Shown: positions 26,931 to 37,263, counted from the first letter of the stretch. The stretch is DNA of 64,000 nucleotides from Butyrivibrio proteoclasticus B316 (GCF_000145035.1 NC_014387.1:1434276-1498275), one strand, 5' to 3'. Made by a program: numbers and translations. The notes: generated by a model from the sequence alone, not told the origin.

Positions 26931-27301
26931 TCCAGCCTCCATATTGATAATGACGTAATAACGAATATATTTTTACTACTATATAATACCATACAGTTGT
27001 CACAAAAACATTTATTTGTGTTTTGCAATTTGTTAAATAGTTATTAAATAATTAGGAAAAAAATAGACATACAAAGCGTCAAATGCTTGGCTTGAAAAAG
27101 CAAACCGGTAGTAGGATAGAACTTGGTAACACCTAGATTATGCCACTTCCGCGAGGTCTAAGAATGAAGTATAATATGAATTGAAAACAGTCTGGCAACA
27201 AAGGGGAGCATAGGATTGTTTATAAATTAGAACTTCTTGAATGTTTCATTTATGAACGCATAAGATGATGACTGATTTGTACTTTGAGAGGAGGTATGAT
27301 G
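26931..27301. promoter_or_regulatory. divergent intergenic region between the GGDEF pair and the NfeD/SPFH operon
   Basis: These 371 bases carry no gene I can support. The side near the GGDEF genes is A/T rich with TATTAT/TATATA-like -10 sequences on the minus strand (about 26978-26992). On the plus strand TATAAT (27170-27175) is a perfect -10 box but without a good -35. A second candidate is TTGAAA (27092-27097), 17 bases before GATAGA. None is decisive. Confidence 0.35.
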
Positions 27302-27745
27302 ATGACACATGTTTCATTTGCAGCTTTCTGGCTATTTATGACTGTGCTTCTTGCAGTCATTGAACTTTCCACACTTGGACTTATTACTATATGGTTTGCT
27401 TTTGGCGCTGCAGTAACCATCATAGTTGCACTTCTTGGCGGCAATATATGGGTACAATTATTTACGTTTATAATAGTTTCCACTGTTATTCTGCTAACTG
27501 TGCGCCCTATAGCTACAAGGCACTTTAACAATCATATCAAAAAGACCAATATTGATGCGGTTGTAGGAAGGAAACTGATAGTCAAAGCTACTATTGACAA
27601 CATCAAGGGAACAGGTAAAGTAGATATGGACGGATCTACATGGCTTGCTGCTTCCAGTATTGATGAAGTTGTAATTGAGGAGGGAACAGAGGTCAGAGTA
27701 GTTCGAGTTCAGGGAGCTAAACTTATTGTTGAAAGGGAGGTATGA
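27302..27745 (+). CDS. NfeD-family membrane protein
   Basis: About 147 residues: two to three membrane helices (residues 5-70) and a C-terminal OB-fold domain (about 85-147, VVGRKLIVKATIDNIKGTG to GAKLIVEREV). Three ATGs occur in a row; 27302 is best spaced from AGAGGAGG (7 bases). NfeD proteins accompany SPFH/stomatin proteins and are thought to help build membrane microdomains. The SPFH gene follows 4 bases after the stop. Confidence 0.85.
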   Translation: MTHVSFAAFWLFMTVLLAVIELSTLGLITIWFAFGAAVTIIVALLGGNIWVQLFTFIIVSTVILLTVRPIATRHFNNHIKKTNIDAVVGRKLIVKATIDNIKGTGKVDMDGSTWLAASSIDEVVIEEGTEVRVVRVQGAKLIVEREV

Positions 27746-27749
27746 CACC

Positions 27750-28661
27750 ATGTATGTAATTATTGCACTAATTATTCTCATTCTTGTTCTGATCGCAGCT
27801 AATATTAAGATTGTTCCACAGGCTCATTCATATGTAGTGGAGCGACTTGGAGCCTACAAGGAAACCTGGGATGTTGGTCTTCATATCAAGGTTCCGTTTA
27901 TCGACAGAGTAGCCAGACAGGTTGATCTTAAGGAACAGTATTGTGATTTCCCACCTCAGCCTGTTATTACTCAGGATAATGTTACAATGCAGATTGATTC
28001 TATCGTATTCTTTAGAATTTCTGATCCTATGGCATATGCTTATGGGGTTAAGAATCCTATTGGTGCTATTGAGAATCTGACAGCCACAACACTTCGTAAC
28101 GTTATAGGATCACTTACTCTTGATGAGACTCTTACATCCCGTGACCAGATCAATGCGCAGATGCAGGATGCACTTGATATTGCGACAGATCCTTGGGGAA
28201 TCAAGATCACAAGAGTAGAGCTCAAGAACATCAATCCTCCGGAGCAGATCAGAGATGCTATGGAGAAACAGATGAAAGCTGAGCGTGAGAAGAGAGAAAA
28301 AATACTTTTTGCAGAAGGTGAGAAACAGTCGCAGATCACTGTTGCAGAAGGTGAGAAACAGAGTAAAATTCTTCAGGCAGAGGCTGATAAGCAGGCTACA
28401 ATTCTTAGGGCTGAAGCTGAAAGAGAAAAAAGAATCAGAGAAGCAGAAGGTCAGGCTGAAGCAATCAAGAACGTTCAGAGGGCTAATGCTGAGGGTATCA
28501 GAATGTTAAAAGAGGCTGGTGCTGATGAATCAGTACTTACGCTCAAGAGTCTTGAAGCGTTTGAAAAGGCTTCAGACGGACAGGCAACCAAGATAATTGT
28601 TCCTTCCAATATCCAGGGAATTGCCGGTTTAGCACAATCTATCAAGGAAGTGATAAAATAA
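27750..28661 (+). CDS. SPFH/Band 7 (stomatin-like) membrane protein
   Basis: The 303-residue protein has one N-terminal membrane helix (1-20) and an SPFH domain (about 25-200, from IVPQAHSYVVERLGAYKETW). It ends with a long Glu/Ala/Lys helix (about 190-260) containing repeats of AEGEKQSQI type, as in QmcA/stomatin proteins that oligomerise on the membrane. The start at 27750 follows GGGAGG; the earlier in-frame TTG overlaps nfeD. It is paired with the NfeD protein. Confidence 0.9.
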   Translation: MYVIIALIILILVLIAANIKIVPQAHSYVVERLGAYKETWDVGLHIKVPFIDRVARQVDLKEQYCDFPPQPVITQDNVTMQIDSIVFFRISDPMAYAYGVKNPIGAIENLTATTLRNVIGSLTLDETLTSRDQINAQMQDALDIATDPWGIKITRVELKNINPPEQIRDAMEKQMKAEREKREKILFAEGEKQSQITVAEGEKQSKILQAEADKQATILRAEAEREKRIREAEGQAEAIKNVQRANAEGIRMLKEAGADESVLTLKSLEAFEKASDGQATKIIVPSNIQGIAGLAQSIKEVIK

Positions 28662-28713
28662 CATTTTGATGATCCCTGAAACCAATAATACAAAAATGAT
28701 AGGGATTATAAAT

Positions 28714-30528
28714 ATGTCTTCAAATAATAAAAAGTTCAGATCAAATACTGATCTGGTTTTATATTTCCTCAAAGGAAATAAGAGATTTTTCTTTTTAAGT
28801 ATTATCTTTTCAATTCTGGTTACATTTTTTGACCTTATTAATCCTAAAATCATACAGTACACTGTCGACTTCTGCATCGATGATGCAGAGTCGGACAGTG
28901 TTCCGGTTTATCTAAAGGGAATAATGGATGCTCTTGGGGGGAGGGAGTTCCTTAGAGAACATCTGTATTACATTGCTGTTGTGGTAGCGATTGTTGCACT
29001 TCTTACGGCTACTTTCAGGTATATCTTTAGATTATGTAATGCCCAGGGAGCGGAGAAGCTTATTCAGAGAATGAGAAATAAGCTCTTTGAGCACATTATG
29101 CATCTGCCTTTTACATGGCATGGAGAGAATCATACAGGAGATATTATCCAGAGATGTACTTCAGATGTAGATACCATTAAGATGTTTATTTCTGAGCAGA
29201 TGCTGTCTCTTTTCAGAATAGTGATCAGAATTGCCGTTGCCATGTACTTTATGGTCGGAATCAGCATTCCGATGTCGATTGTCTCAGGGGCGTTTATTCC
29301 AATTATCGTAATATATTCAGGTTTTTTCCATAACAGGATCAGAACCGAGTTTGAGAGAGCTGATACAGAAGAAGGCAGGCTTTCTGCAACAGCGCAGGAA
29401 AATCTTACCGGCGTCAGAGTAGTCAGAGCCTTTGGACGTGAGAAATATGAAAAAGACAGATTTGTTAAACAGAATGCGGAATACACGCAGTTATGGATAA
29501 ATCTGATGAGGACACTTGCGGCCTTCTGGTCTTCGAATGACCTTATATCCGGACTTCAGGTTATGCTGATCACTGTACTTGGCGCTGTTTTTTGTGTTCA
29601 GGATTCAATAACAGTTGGTGAATACATTGCGTTTGTTTCCTATAATGCGATGCTTGTATGGCCTGTAAGAGCCCTTGGAAGGATAATTTCCGAGATGAGT
29701 AAGGCGGGGGTATCTATAGACCGTATTGCCTATATCATGAATTCGGAAACAGAAGAGGATAAAGAAAATGCTCTGAAGCCTTCGCTTAAACAGGATATAA
29801 CATTTGAGCATGTTTCTTATGCCTATGAAAACGGCGGTGCTGATGTTTTAAAGGATGTTTCTTTTACTATTAAGGCGGGAACAACTTTTGGAATACTTGG
29901 TGGAACCGGCTCCGGTAAATCTACCCTTATGTACCTGATGGACAGGCTCTATGATCTCAAGGAGGGCTGCGGAAGGATACTTGTTGGAAATACAGATATA
30001 ACAGATATCAAGGCGTCCTGGCTCAGGAGCAACATAGGATTTGTTCTTCAGGAACCTTTCCTTTTCAGCAGGACCCTTTCTGAGAATATCGGGATAACTC
30101 AGAAGAAGACAGATTTTGCAGAAATTCGTGCAGCTGCAAGAATAGCAGCTCTTGATGAAACAATAGAGGATTTTTCCAAGGGATATGAAACCTATGTGGG
30201 TGAGCGTGGTGTAACACTCTCCGGTGGTCAGAAGCAGCGTACTGCAATTGCACAGATGCTGGTTTCCAAGCCGCCAATAATGGTCTTTGACGATTCACTT
30301 TCAGCGGTTGACACTCAGACAGATGCAAGAATAAGACATGCGCTTTCTGAGAATACTACAGATTCTACAGTGGTACTGATTTCACATAGGATAATGACAC
30401 TTATGCATGCCGATAACATAATTGTTCTGGATCATGGCAGAATTGCAGAACAGGGTACACACGAACAATTACTGGCTCAGGGCGGCATTTACAAAAAAAT
30501 TTATGATATTCAGATGCAGGGAACATGA
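28714..30528 (+). CDS. heterodimeric ABC exporter, subunit with degenerate catalytic Glu
   Basis: About 604 residues: six membrane helices (ABC_membrane, residues 20-330) followed by an ATPase with Walker A GGTGSGKST (near 396), signature LSGGQKQR and Walker B IMVFDDSLSAVD. The residue after the Walker B Asp is Asp instead of the catalytic Glu. The partner gene has the complementary change, so this is an asymmetric heterodimer of the TM287/288 or BmrCD type. The substrate (drug, lipid or peptide) cannot be read. The start at 28714 follows AGGGA; earlier in-frame TTG/ATG codons at 28666-28669 are possible. The stop overlaps the partner gene (ATGA). Confidence 0.88.
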   Translation: MSSNNKKFRSNTDLVLYFLKGNKRFFFLSIIFSILVTFFDLINPKIIQYTVDFCIDDAESDSVPVYLKGIMDALGGREFLREHLYYIAVVVAIVALLTATFRYIFRLCNAQGAEKLIQRMRNKLFEHIMHLPFTWHGENHTGDIIQRCTSDVDTIKMFISEQMLSLFRIVIRIAVAMYFMVGISIPMSIVSGAFIPIIVIYSGFFHNRIRTEFERADTEEGRLSATAQENLTGVRVVRAFGREKYEKDRFVKQNAEYTQLWINLMRTLAAFWSSNDLISGLQVMLITVLGAVFCVQDSITVGEYIAFVSYNAMLVWPVRALGRIISEMSKAGVSIDRIAYIMNSETEEDKENALKPSLKQDITFEHVSYAYENGGADVLKDVSFTIKAGTTFGILGGTGSGKSTLMYLMDRLYDLKEGCGRILVGNTDITDIKASWLRSNIGFVLQEPFLFSRTLSENIGITQKKTDFAEIRAAARIAALDETIEDFSKGYETYVGERGVTLSGGQKQRTAIAQMLVSKPPIMVFDDSLSAVDTQTDARIRHALSENTTDSTVVLISHRIMTLMHADNIIVLDHGRIAEQGTHEQLLAQGGIYKKIYDIQMQGT

Positions 30529-32339
30529 ACGAAAATACTAATATTAAATTACCTTTATTTGGAATACCAAAACTGTTTCCGTATATTAAACAGTATGGCC
30601 CTAAGATCATCTTTATGATAATTCTTGGAGTTTTAAGTTCACTTGCGGATTCGGTTTTTCCTATTTTTAACCGATATGCCATTGATTATTTTGTCGGAAG
30701 AAAAACCCTTGAGGGATTAACTGTATTTATAGTTTTATATTTGATAGTGTTAGTCCTTCAGGTTATTGACAATTTCATATGTACGTATATTTGCGGACAG
30801 ATAGAACTATCTGTGGACAGAGATCTTAGAAATGCTGCCTTCAGTCATCTTCAGACTTTGTCTTTTGCCTATTTTAATCAGAATAATGTTGGATATATCC
30901 ATGCCAGGGTTATGAGCGATACAGGTAAGATAGGCGTTATGGTGTCATGGAGAATGATGGATATAGTATGGCAGGGAGCCTATGTAATATTTGTTCTTGT
31001 GATGATGCTTATTTTGAACTTTAAACTGGCTCTTTTAGTTATGATCCTGGTGCCGATCGCAGTAGTTCTTGTTATGTACTTTCAGAGTAAGCTTGTTGTC
31101 CTCAATCGTAAGATAAGAGAAATCAATTCTACCATTACCAGCAATTTTAATGAGGGCATAACAGGAGCTAAAGCTATCAAGACTCTTGTGGTTGAAGATA
31201 AGATACAAAGTGATTTTGAGGAAGATACCGAGAAGATGAGAGCCACTTCGGTACATGCTACTCATTATTCAGCTTTTTTCACATCGGCTATCACTATGAT
31301 GTCTTCAGTTGCGCTTGCTCTTGTTCTGTGGCGCGGAGGAATAATAACCATGGACGGCATCATTCAGATTGGAACTCTTTCTGTTTTCCTCTCGTACGCA
31401 CTTAGTCTGATGGAACCCATTCAGAATATCATTATTACTCTTTCTGAGCTTATTGCCGTTCAGGTTAATGTTGAGAGACTTACAAGACTTCTTGAGACTG
31501 AATCTGATGTATCCGATTCTCCTGAAGTAATAGAAAAATATGGTGATACCTTTAATCCCAAGAAAGAGAACTGGGAACCTCTCTTTGGAGATGTTGAATT
31601 TAAAGATGTTACTTTCAAATATCCGGATGGGGATGAGTATGTTCTGACAGATTTTAATCTCAAAGTGCCTCAGGGGACTAATGTCGCTATAGTTGGTGAA
31701 ACAGGTGCCGGTAAATCAACTCTTGTTAATCTTGTATGCAGGTTCTTTAAACCGACTAAGGGACAGGTACTGATTGATGGAAGAGATGCTGCAGAAAGAT
31801 CTCAGCTATGGCTTCATTCAAATATAGGCTATGTTCTTCAGACACCGCATCTTTTCTCGGGAACAGTAAGAGATAACCTAAGGTATGGCAATCCTGACGC
31901 CACAGAAGAAGAGATTTGGAATGCACTAAGGCTTGTTTCTGCCGATGGAATTGTAAAGCGTATGGATAAAGGGCTTGACAGCGACGTCGGAGAAGACGGA
32001 GGAATGCTCTCAACCGGTGAGAAGCAGCTTTTGTCTTTTGCCAGAGCACTCCTTGCCGATCCCAAGATCCTTGTGCTGGATGAAGCTACAGCTTCCATAG
32101 ATACAGTCACAGAGAAGGCTATACAGGATGCAATTGTAACGGTAACCAAGGGAAGAACTTCATTTGTTATAGCCCACAGATTGTCTACTATTGTTGATGC
32201 GGATATCATTCTTGTAGTTAATGATGGTAAGATTGTTGAGAGAGGATCTCATGCTGAACTCATGGATAAAAGAGGCTATTATTATGACCTCTTTACCAAG
32301 CAGTTTGATGAAAGCAGTACAGACCAGGTATTTGGGTGA
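30525..32339 (+). CDS. heterodimeric ABC exporter, catalytic subunit
   Basis: 604 residues: six membrane helices and an ATPase with Walker A GETGAGKST, Walker B ILVLDEATASID (catalytic Glu present) and an altered signature LSTGEKQ in place of LSGGQ. Combined with the first subunit, one site is complete (Walker motifs here, signature LSGGQ from the partner) and the other degenerate. The start overlaps the partner stop by 4 bases, indicating translational coupling. Confidence 0.9.
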   Translation: MNENTNIKLPLFGIPKLFPYIKQYGPKIIFMIILGVLSSLADSVFPIFNRYAIDYFVGRKTLEGLTVFIVLYLIVLVLQVIDNFICTYICGQIELSVDRDLRNAAFSHLQTLSFAYFNQNNVGYIHARVMSDTGKIGVMVSWRMMDIVWQGAYVIFVLVMMLILNFKLALLVMILVPIAVVLVMYFQSKLVVLNRKIREINSTITSNFNEGITGAKAIKTLVVEDKIQSDFEEDTEKMRATSVHATHYSAFFTSAITMMSSVALALVLWRGGIITMDGIIQIGTLSVFLSYALSLMEPIQNIIITLSELIAVQVNVERLTRLLETESDVSDSPEVIEKYGDTFNPKKENWEPLFGDVEFKDVTFKYPDGDEYVLTDFNLKVPQGTNVAIVGETGAGKSTLVNLVCRFFKPTKGQVLIDGRDAAERSQLWLHSNIGYVLQTPHLFSGTVRDNLRYGNPDATEEEIWNALRLVSADGIVKRMDKGLDSDVGEDGGMLSTGEKQLLSFARALLADPKILVLDEATASIDTVTEKAIQDAIVTVTKGRTSFVIAHRLSTIVDADIILVVNDGKIVERGSHAELMDKRGYYYDLFTKQFDESSTDQVFG

Positions 32340-32353
32340 TTTTTGATCGGCAG

Positions 32354-32392
32354 TAGCACATATCATAAGCAAATTGAAATATAGATGTGCTA
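32354..32392 (+). repeat. hairpin just before the phosphoesterase ribosome-binding site
   Basis: TAGCACAT (32354-32361) and ATGTGCTA (32385-32392) are perfectly complementary. The stem ends 3 bases before GCGGAGG. It may separate the ABC message from the phosphoesterase message or affect translation. Confidence 0.4.
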
Positions 32393-32405
32393 AGCGGAGG
32401 ATTTG

Positions 32406-33296
32406 ATGGATATAGCAGTTTTTAGCGATATACATGGTAATTACAGCGCTCTGCAGGCGTGCATTGATCATGCAGTAGGCAGGGGAATTACTAACTTCAT
32501 GCTCCTTGGTGACTATGTCACAGATTGTCCGAGTCCTCAGAAAACGATGGAAAAGATATATGTTCTCAAGCAGTATTTTAATACCTATATTATTAAAGGA
32601 AACAGAGAAGATTATCTTCTGGATTATCACAAAAGCGGTGCAGGGAACTGGAGAAAAGGTTCTGCGTCAGGAGCTCTTTTATATACTTATGAGAATTTGA
32701 CACAGAAGGATTTTGATTTTTTTGAATCTCTTCAAAGCTATGGACAATTTGAAATGAAGGGGTATCCGTCATTTGAGTATTGCCATGGCTCACCCGGCCA
32801 GATAAATGAACTTTTATACAGAGAGAAGCGAAATACTAAGAAGGTTCTTACACATCTTAAGGGGAATTACCTTGTTCATGGACACACTCATATTCAGGGG
32901 ACCTATGTTTACAGGGGGAAAAAAGCTATCAATCCCGGTTCAGTAGGTATACCCTGGTATTATGACGGAAAGACGCAGTTTTGCATTCTTCACGGCAGTA
33001 GTAAGGGCTGGGAAGAAGAATATATTCAGCTGGAATATAACAGAAAAGAGATCATAAGGGACTTTAAGTCTTCGGATATCAGCAAATATGCTCCTGCCTG
33101 GGCTGCTGTTAGTATGCATACCATCAGAACCGGAGTAGACCTTAATCAGACAGTTCTTTTGCGTGCTATGAGACTATGCGAGCAGGAAAGAGGTAATGTG
33201 CGCTGGCCAAATATTCCTGAAAAATACTGGGCCATTGCATTAAAAGAAAACTATATAGATCTGCACGGCAAAGAAATACCGCACACAGATGAGTAA
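32406..33296 (+). CDS. calcineurin-like metallophosphoesterase
   Basis: The 296-residue protein has the metallophosphatase motifs in order: FSDIHGNYSAL (D-x-H, residues 6-16), LGDYVTD (GD-x), KGNRED (GN-R/H), YCHGSP and HGHTHIQG (H-x-H). The first 190 residues match the YfcE/PrpE-like fold. The C-terminal 100 residues form an extension I do not recognise. Natural substrates could be phosphodiesters or phosphoproteins. The start at 32406 follows GCGGAGG. Confidence 0.85.
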   Translation: MDIAVFSDIHGNYSALQACIDHAVGRGITNFMLLGDYVTDCPSPQKTMEKIYVLKQYFNTYIIKGNREDYLLDYHKSGAGNWRKGSASGALLYTYENLTQKDFDFFESLQSYGQFEMKGYPSFEYCHGSPGQINELLYREKRNTKKVLTHLKGNYLVHGHTHIQGTYVYRGKKAINPGSVGIPWYYDGKTQFCILHGSSKGWEEEYIQLEYNRKEIIRDFKSSDISKYAPAWAAVSMHTIRTGVDLNQTVLLRAMRLCEQERGNVRWPNIPEKYWAIALKENYIDLHGKEIPHTDE

Positions 33297-33369
33297 ACTG
33301 GGCCGCCTGTCTTATGAGAAAAGCTTGGAAATACTTGTTTTCGTCTGCGCCGTAATTCATTAAAATTCA

Positions 33370-33432
33370 AAAAAACAAGAACTTGCATCCTTTCAACGTT
33401 GCTTGGAACAGTCAGCAAGTTCTTGTTTTTTT
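33370..33432 (+). terminator. terminator-like stem sharing its loop with the IS leader structure
   Basis: AACAAGAACTTGC pairs with GCAAGTTCTTGTT around a loop containing TTTCAACGTTGCT and is followed by T residues. Upstream lies TTGTTTTCGTCTGCG (33335-33349), identical to 22056-22070 in the IS leader. Confidence 0.65.
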
Positions 33433-33474
33433 ATGATATAGGAAATTTCTCCGAAATTCCTATATCATAAAAAA
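33427..33474. repeat. 22-base-pair A/T-rich palindrome
   Basis: The left arm TTTTTTATGATATAGGAA plus TTTC and the right arm GAAATTCCTATATCATAAAA pair over 22 positions with one bulged A and a 3-base loop. The right arm directly abuts the GC-rich repeat. Confidence 0.65.
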
Positions 33475-33492
33475 CGCTCCGCTATGGATGCG

Positions 33493-33562
33493 CACTCGCG
33501 CGATAGGTAAATGTTGCATAAATGCAACCGCGCTCGGCGCGAGCATGTTGCAAGCAACATGC
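33493..33562. repeat. GC-rich structured repeat, copy A
   Basis: Begins with CACTCGCGCGA, then the small stem TTGCA taaa TGCAA, then CCGCGCTCGGCGC, and ends with GCATGTTG CAAG CAACATGC. It shares the fixed blocks with copy B, while the stems differ in sequence but remain paired. Confidence 0.65.
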
Positions 33563-33581
33563 TTTCTTGTTTACATATATC

Positions 33582-33998
33582 TTAGATAGTTGTATCCATG
33601 GAGACGGATGTATCAGCTGCAGTTGTTTTGTTGGCATCTTTATCATATTGCTTCAACTGATCATCGAGCCATGAAGATTTATATTTGGCGTAGCTGTCAG
33701 AAGATACTGACTTCTTGGAGCCTCCAATATTATCTACAAAACTTGACTTTGGAATAGTCTTGGTCTTGGATGAACTAATTGCCGCAGTATTAGCATCAGA
33801 AGAATCTGACGCGACAGTAGTGGAGCCTGTTTCTCTATATGCATTTAGAGCGGTTTTATTACCAACTTTATTAACATAGGATTTCATAAGGGAACCGTAG
33901 GAGCCATTCTTGATACTGGCATAGTCGCCAATCAGTCCGCTCATACTGGACATATAATCAAAATTTCCGGACAGACTGGAAAAGAAATTAGTGCTCAT
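33582..33998 (-). CDS. small Ser-rich hypothetical protein (YGSLMKSY motif)
   Basis: The 138-residue protein has no signal peptide or membrane helix. It contains LIGDYASIKNGSYGSLMKSY, a motif I associate with short Lachnospiraceae proteins of unknown role, then a Ser/Thr/Ala-rich middle and a charged end. The start at 33998 is chosen because AAGGAGG lies 8 bases upstream on the minus strand; a GTG at 34007 is possible. The leader contains two hairpins. Function unknown. Confidence 0.75.
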   Translation of the reverse strand: MSTNFFSSLSGNFDYMSSMSGLIGDYASIKNGSYGSLMKSYVNKVGNKTALNAYRETGSTTVASDSSDANTAAISSSKTKTIPKSSFVDNIGGSKKSVSSDSYAKYKSSWLDDQLKQYDKDANKTTAADTSVSMDTTI

Positions 33999-34011
33999 AT
34001 TTGTCACCTCC

Positions 34012-34063
34012 TTGAGTAAAGCGTTTGCTCAAGTTGCAAACGTCAGAAAATCCCTTTTCTGAC
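34012..34063 (-). promoter_or_regulatory. double-hairpin leader of the small Ser-rich protein
   Basis: Read on the minus strand, GTCAGAAAA GGGA TTTTCTGAC is followed by CGTTTGC AACTTGA GCAAACG. A competing stem is possible between TTGAGCAAA and TTTACTCAA, whose last bases touch the AAGGAGG site. The second and third structures exclude each other. Confidence 0.45.
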
Positions 34064-34205
34064 AAAATAACTACAATATCTTACGATTATTATTGGGCAA
34101 AGGCCCTATAATTGCAATTAAACCGCTATTAAAAAGTGATTAAAAAAGGCTGAAATAGATGTATACTGTTTAAGGGTGTTTATTAAGTATTTTTGGAGGT
34201 AAAAA

Positions 34206-34955
34206 ATGGAACAAAAGAAAAACACATGGCTTAGTGCTCTTATTATCGGAATCAGCGTTATGGTGAGCTGCGTAGCTCTGGCATTTGGACTTTCGCATTT
34301 CAGGTCTGAAAGTACACATGTAATCACTGCTACAGGAAGTGCCAGCGTTGATTTTGAGTCTGATATCATCATCTGGAGAGGTTCTTTTTCAAGAACTGCG
34401 TGGACTTCACAGGAAGCGTATACTGAGATCAAAAAAGATGCTGATATGGTAAATACATATCTTAAGGACAACGGCATAAGTGATGATGAGATAGTATTTG
34501 ACTCTGTGGATATTCGCAGAACATACCATGATAATTATGATGATAACGGTAACTACATAGGATCTGTTGCCGATGGATATGAACTTACACAGAGCGTTAC
34601 AGTATCATCTTCAAATCTTGATACAGTTGAGAAAATTTCCCGCGACATTTCAAGTCTTCTTGATAAGGGAGTTGAGCTGACTTCAGGTTCTCCCGAGTAT
34701 TATTATTCAGATCTTGATGCTCTTAAGCTTGATCTTATTGATAAGGCTTCAGTTAATGCCAAGGACAGAATTGACATTATTGCCAAAAATACTGGTGCGG
34801 GGCTTGGAAAACTCAAAAATTCAAGTCTTGGTGTGTTCCAGATTACTGCCAAGAATTCAGGAACAGGAAGCTATACCTATGATGGAGCTTTTGATACAGA
34901 ATCAAGATTTAAAACTGCATCTATTACAGTTAAGCTCGAGTATGACCTTAAATAA
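34206..34955 (+). CDS. SIMPL-domain (DUF541) membrane-anchored protein
   Basis: The 249-residue protein has one N-terminal membrane helix (about residues 10-30) and an extracytoplasmic SIMPL domain (40-249). Typical features are ITATGSASVDFESDI, the AYTEIKKDADMVNTYLKDNGI segment and LEYDLK at the end. The molecular role of the family is unclear; members form oligomeric rings at the envelope. A strong TTGGAGG site precedes the ATG. TATACT at 34162-34167 could be a -10 box. Confidence 0.85.
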   Translation: MEQKKNTWLSALIIGISVMVSCVALAFGLSHFRSESTHVITATGSASVDFESDIIIWRGSFSRTAWTSQEAYTEIKKDADMVNTYLKDNGISDDEIVFDSVDIRRTYHDNYDDNGNYIGSVADGYELTQSVTVSSSNLDTVEKISRDISSLLDKGVELTSGSPEYYYSDLDALKLDLIDKASVNAKDRIDIIAKNTGAGLGKLKNSSLGVFQITAKNSGTGSYTYDGAFDTESRFKTASITVKLEYDLK

Positions 34956-34957
34956 AC

Positions 34958-34986
34958 TTGACTTTTTGTATTAATAGCACTAATAT
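34958..34986 (+). promoter_or_regulatory. promoter of groESL
   Basis: TTGACT (34958-34963) and TAATAT (34981-34986) are spaced by 17 bases. The expected transcription start falls just before the CIRCE operator. Confidence 0.7.
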
Positions 34987-34999
34987 AAGTTCTTAGAGA

Positions 35000-35026
35000 T
35001 TAGCACTCAATAAAACAGAGTGCTAA
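35000..35026 (+). promoter_or_regulatory. CIRCE operator (HrcA binding site)
   Basis: TTAGCACTC, nine bases, GAGTGCTAA: an exact match to the CIRCE consensus. HrcA repression of groESL with release on heat shock is the established mechanism for this element. hrcA itself is not in the window. Confidence 0.97.
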
Positions 35027-35069
35027 CAAGATTAAAAATTATGATTTTAATATATAAGGAGGCTTTATT

Positions 35070-35354
35070 ATGAAGTTAGAACCACTTGCAGACAGAGTTG
35101 TACTGAAGGCTCTTGAGGCTGAAGAGACTACTAAATCAGGAATCGTTCTTCCTGGCGCTGAGAAGGAGAAGCCACAGCAGGCAGAAGTTATCGCTGTTGG
35201 TCCTGGCGGAATAGTAGATGGCAAGGAAGTTAAGATGCAGGTTAAGAAGGGTGACAATGTCATCTATTCTAAATATTCAGGAACAGAAGTTAAGCTTGAT
35301 GATGAGACATACATCATTGTTAAGCAGAATGATATTCTTGCAATTATTAAGTGA
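35070..35354 (+). CDS. groES: co-chaperonin GroES
   Basis: The 94-residue protein has the full Cpn10 fold: [22 protein letters not shown] at the start, the mobile loop region, and DDETYIIVKQNDILAIIK at the end. It caps the GroEL ring. A TAAGGAGG site precedes the ATG and the CIRCE-controlled promoter lies upstream. Confidence 0.97.
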   Translation: MKLEPLADRVVLKALEAEETTKSGIVLPGAEKEKPQQAEVIAVGPGGIVDGKEVKMQVKKGDNVIYSKYSGTEVKLDDETYIIVKQNDILAIIK

Positions 35355-35372
35355 GTGATATAGCAGACAGAA

Positions 35373-37094
<1,722 letters not shown>

Positions 37095-37113
37095 TTTCAT
37101 AGTAGACCTTATT

Positions 37114-37147
37114 GAGCCAGAGTCTTTCGCGACTCTGGCTCCTTTGA
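37114..37147 (+). terminator. groESL terminator
   Basis: GAGCCAGAGTC and GACTCTGGCTC form a perfect 11-base-pair stem around TTTCGC, followed by CTTTGATT. Confidence 0.8.
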
Positions 37148-37263
37148 TTCATAGATAATCTTCACGTGATTTTTGCATCATGTTTTTCAATATCTTGCCC
37201 CGACTTTTTAAAAGGTATACAATATTTAGTGAAGTCTTGTTTAAATTTTCGGGGGAGATGAAA

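Larger units (their letters stand above)
33297..33581. repeat. cluster of structured elements between convergent genes
   Basis: No gene is seen here. Three structures lie in a row. First is a segment related to the IS leader (about 33325-33432), whose stem plus T run also serves as a terminator for the phosphoesterase gene. Next is a long A/T palindrome (33427-33474). Last is a GC-rich structured repeat (33493-33562) with a second copy at 46199-46266. Confidence 0.6.
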
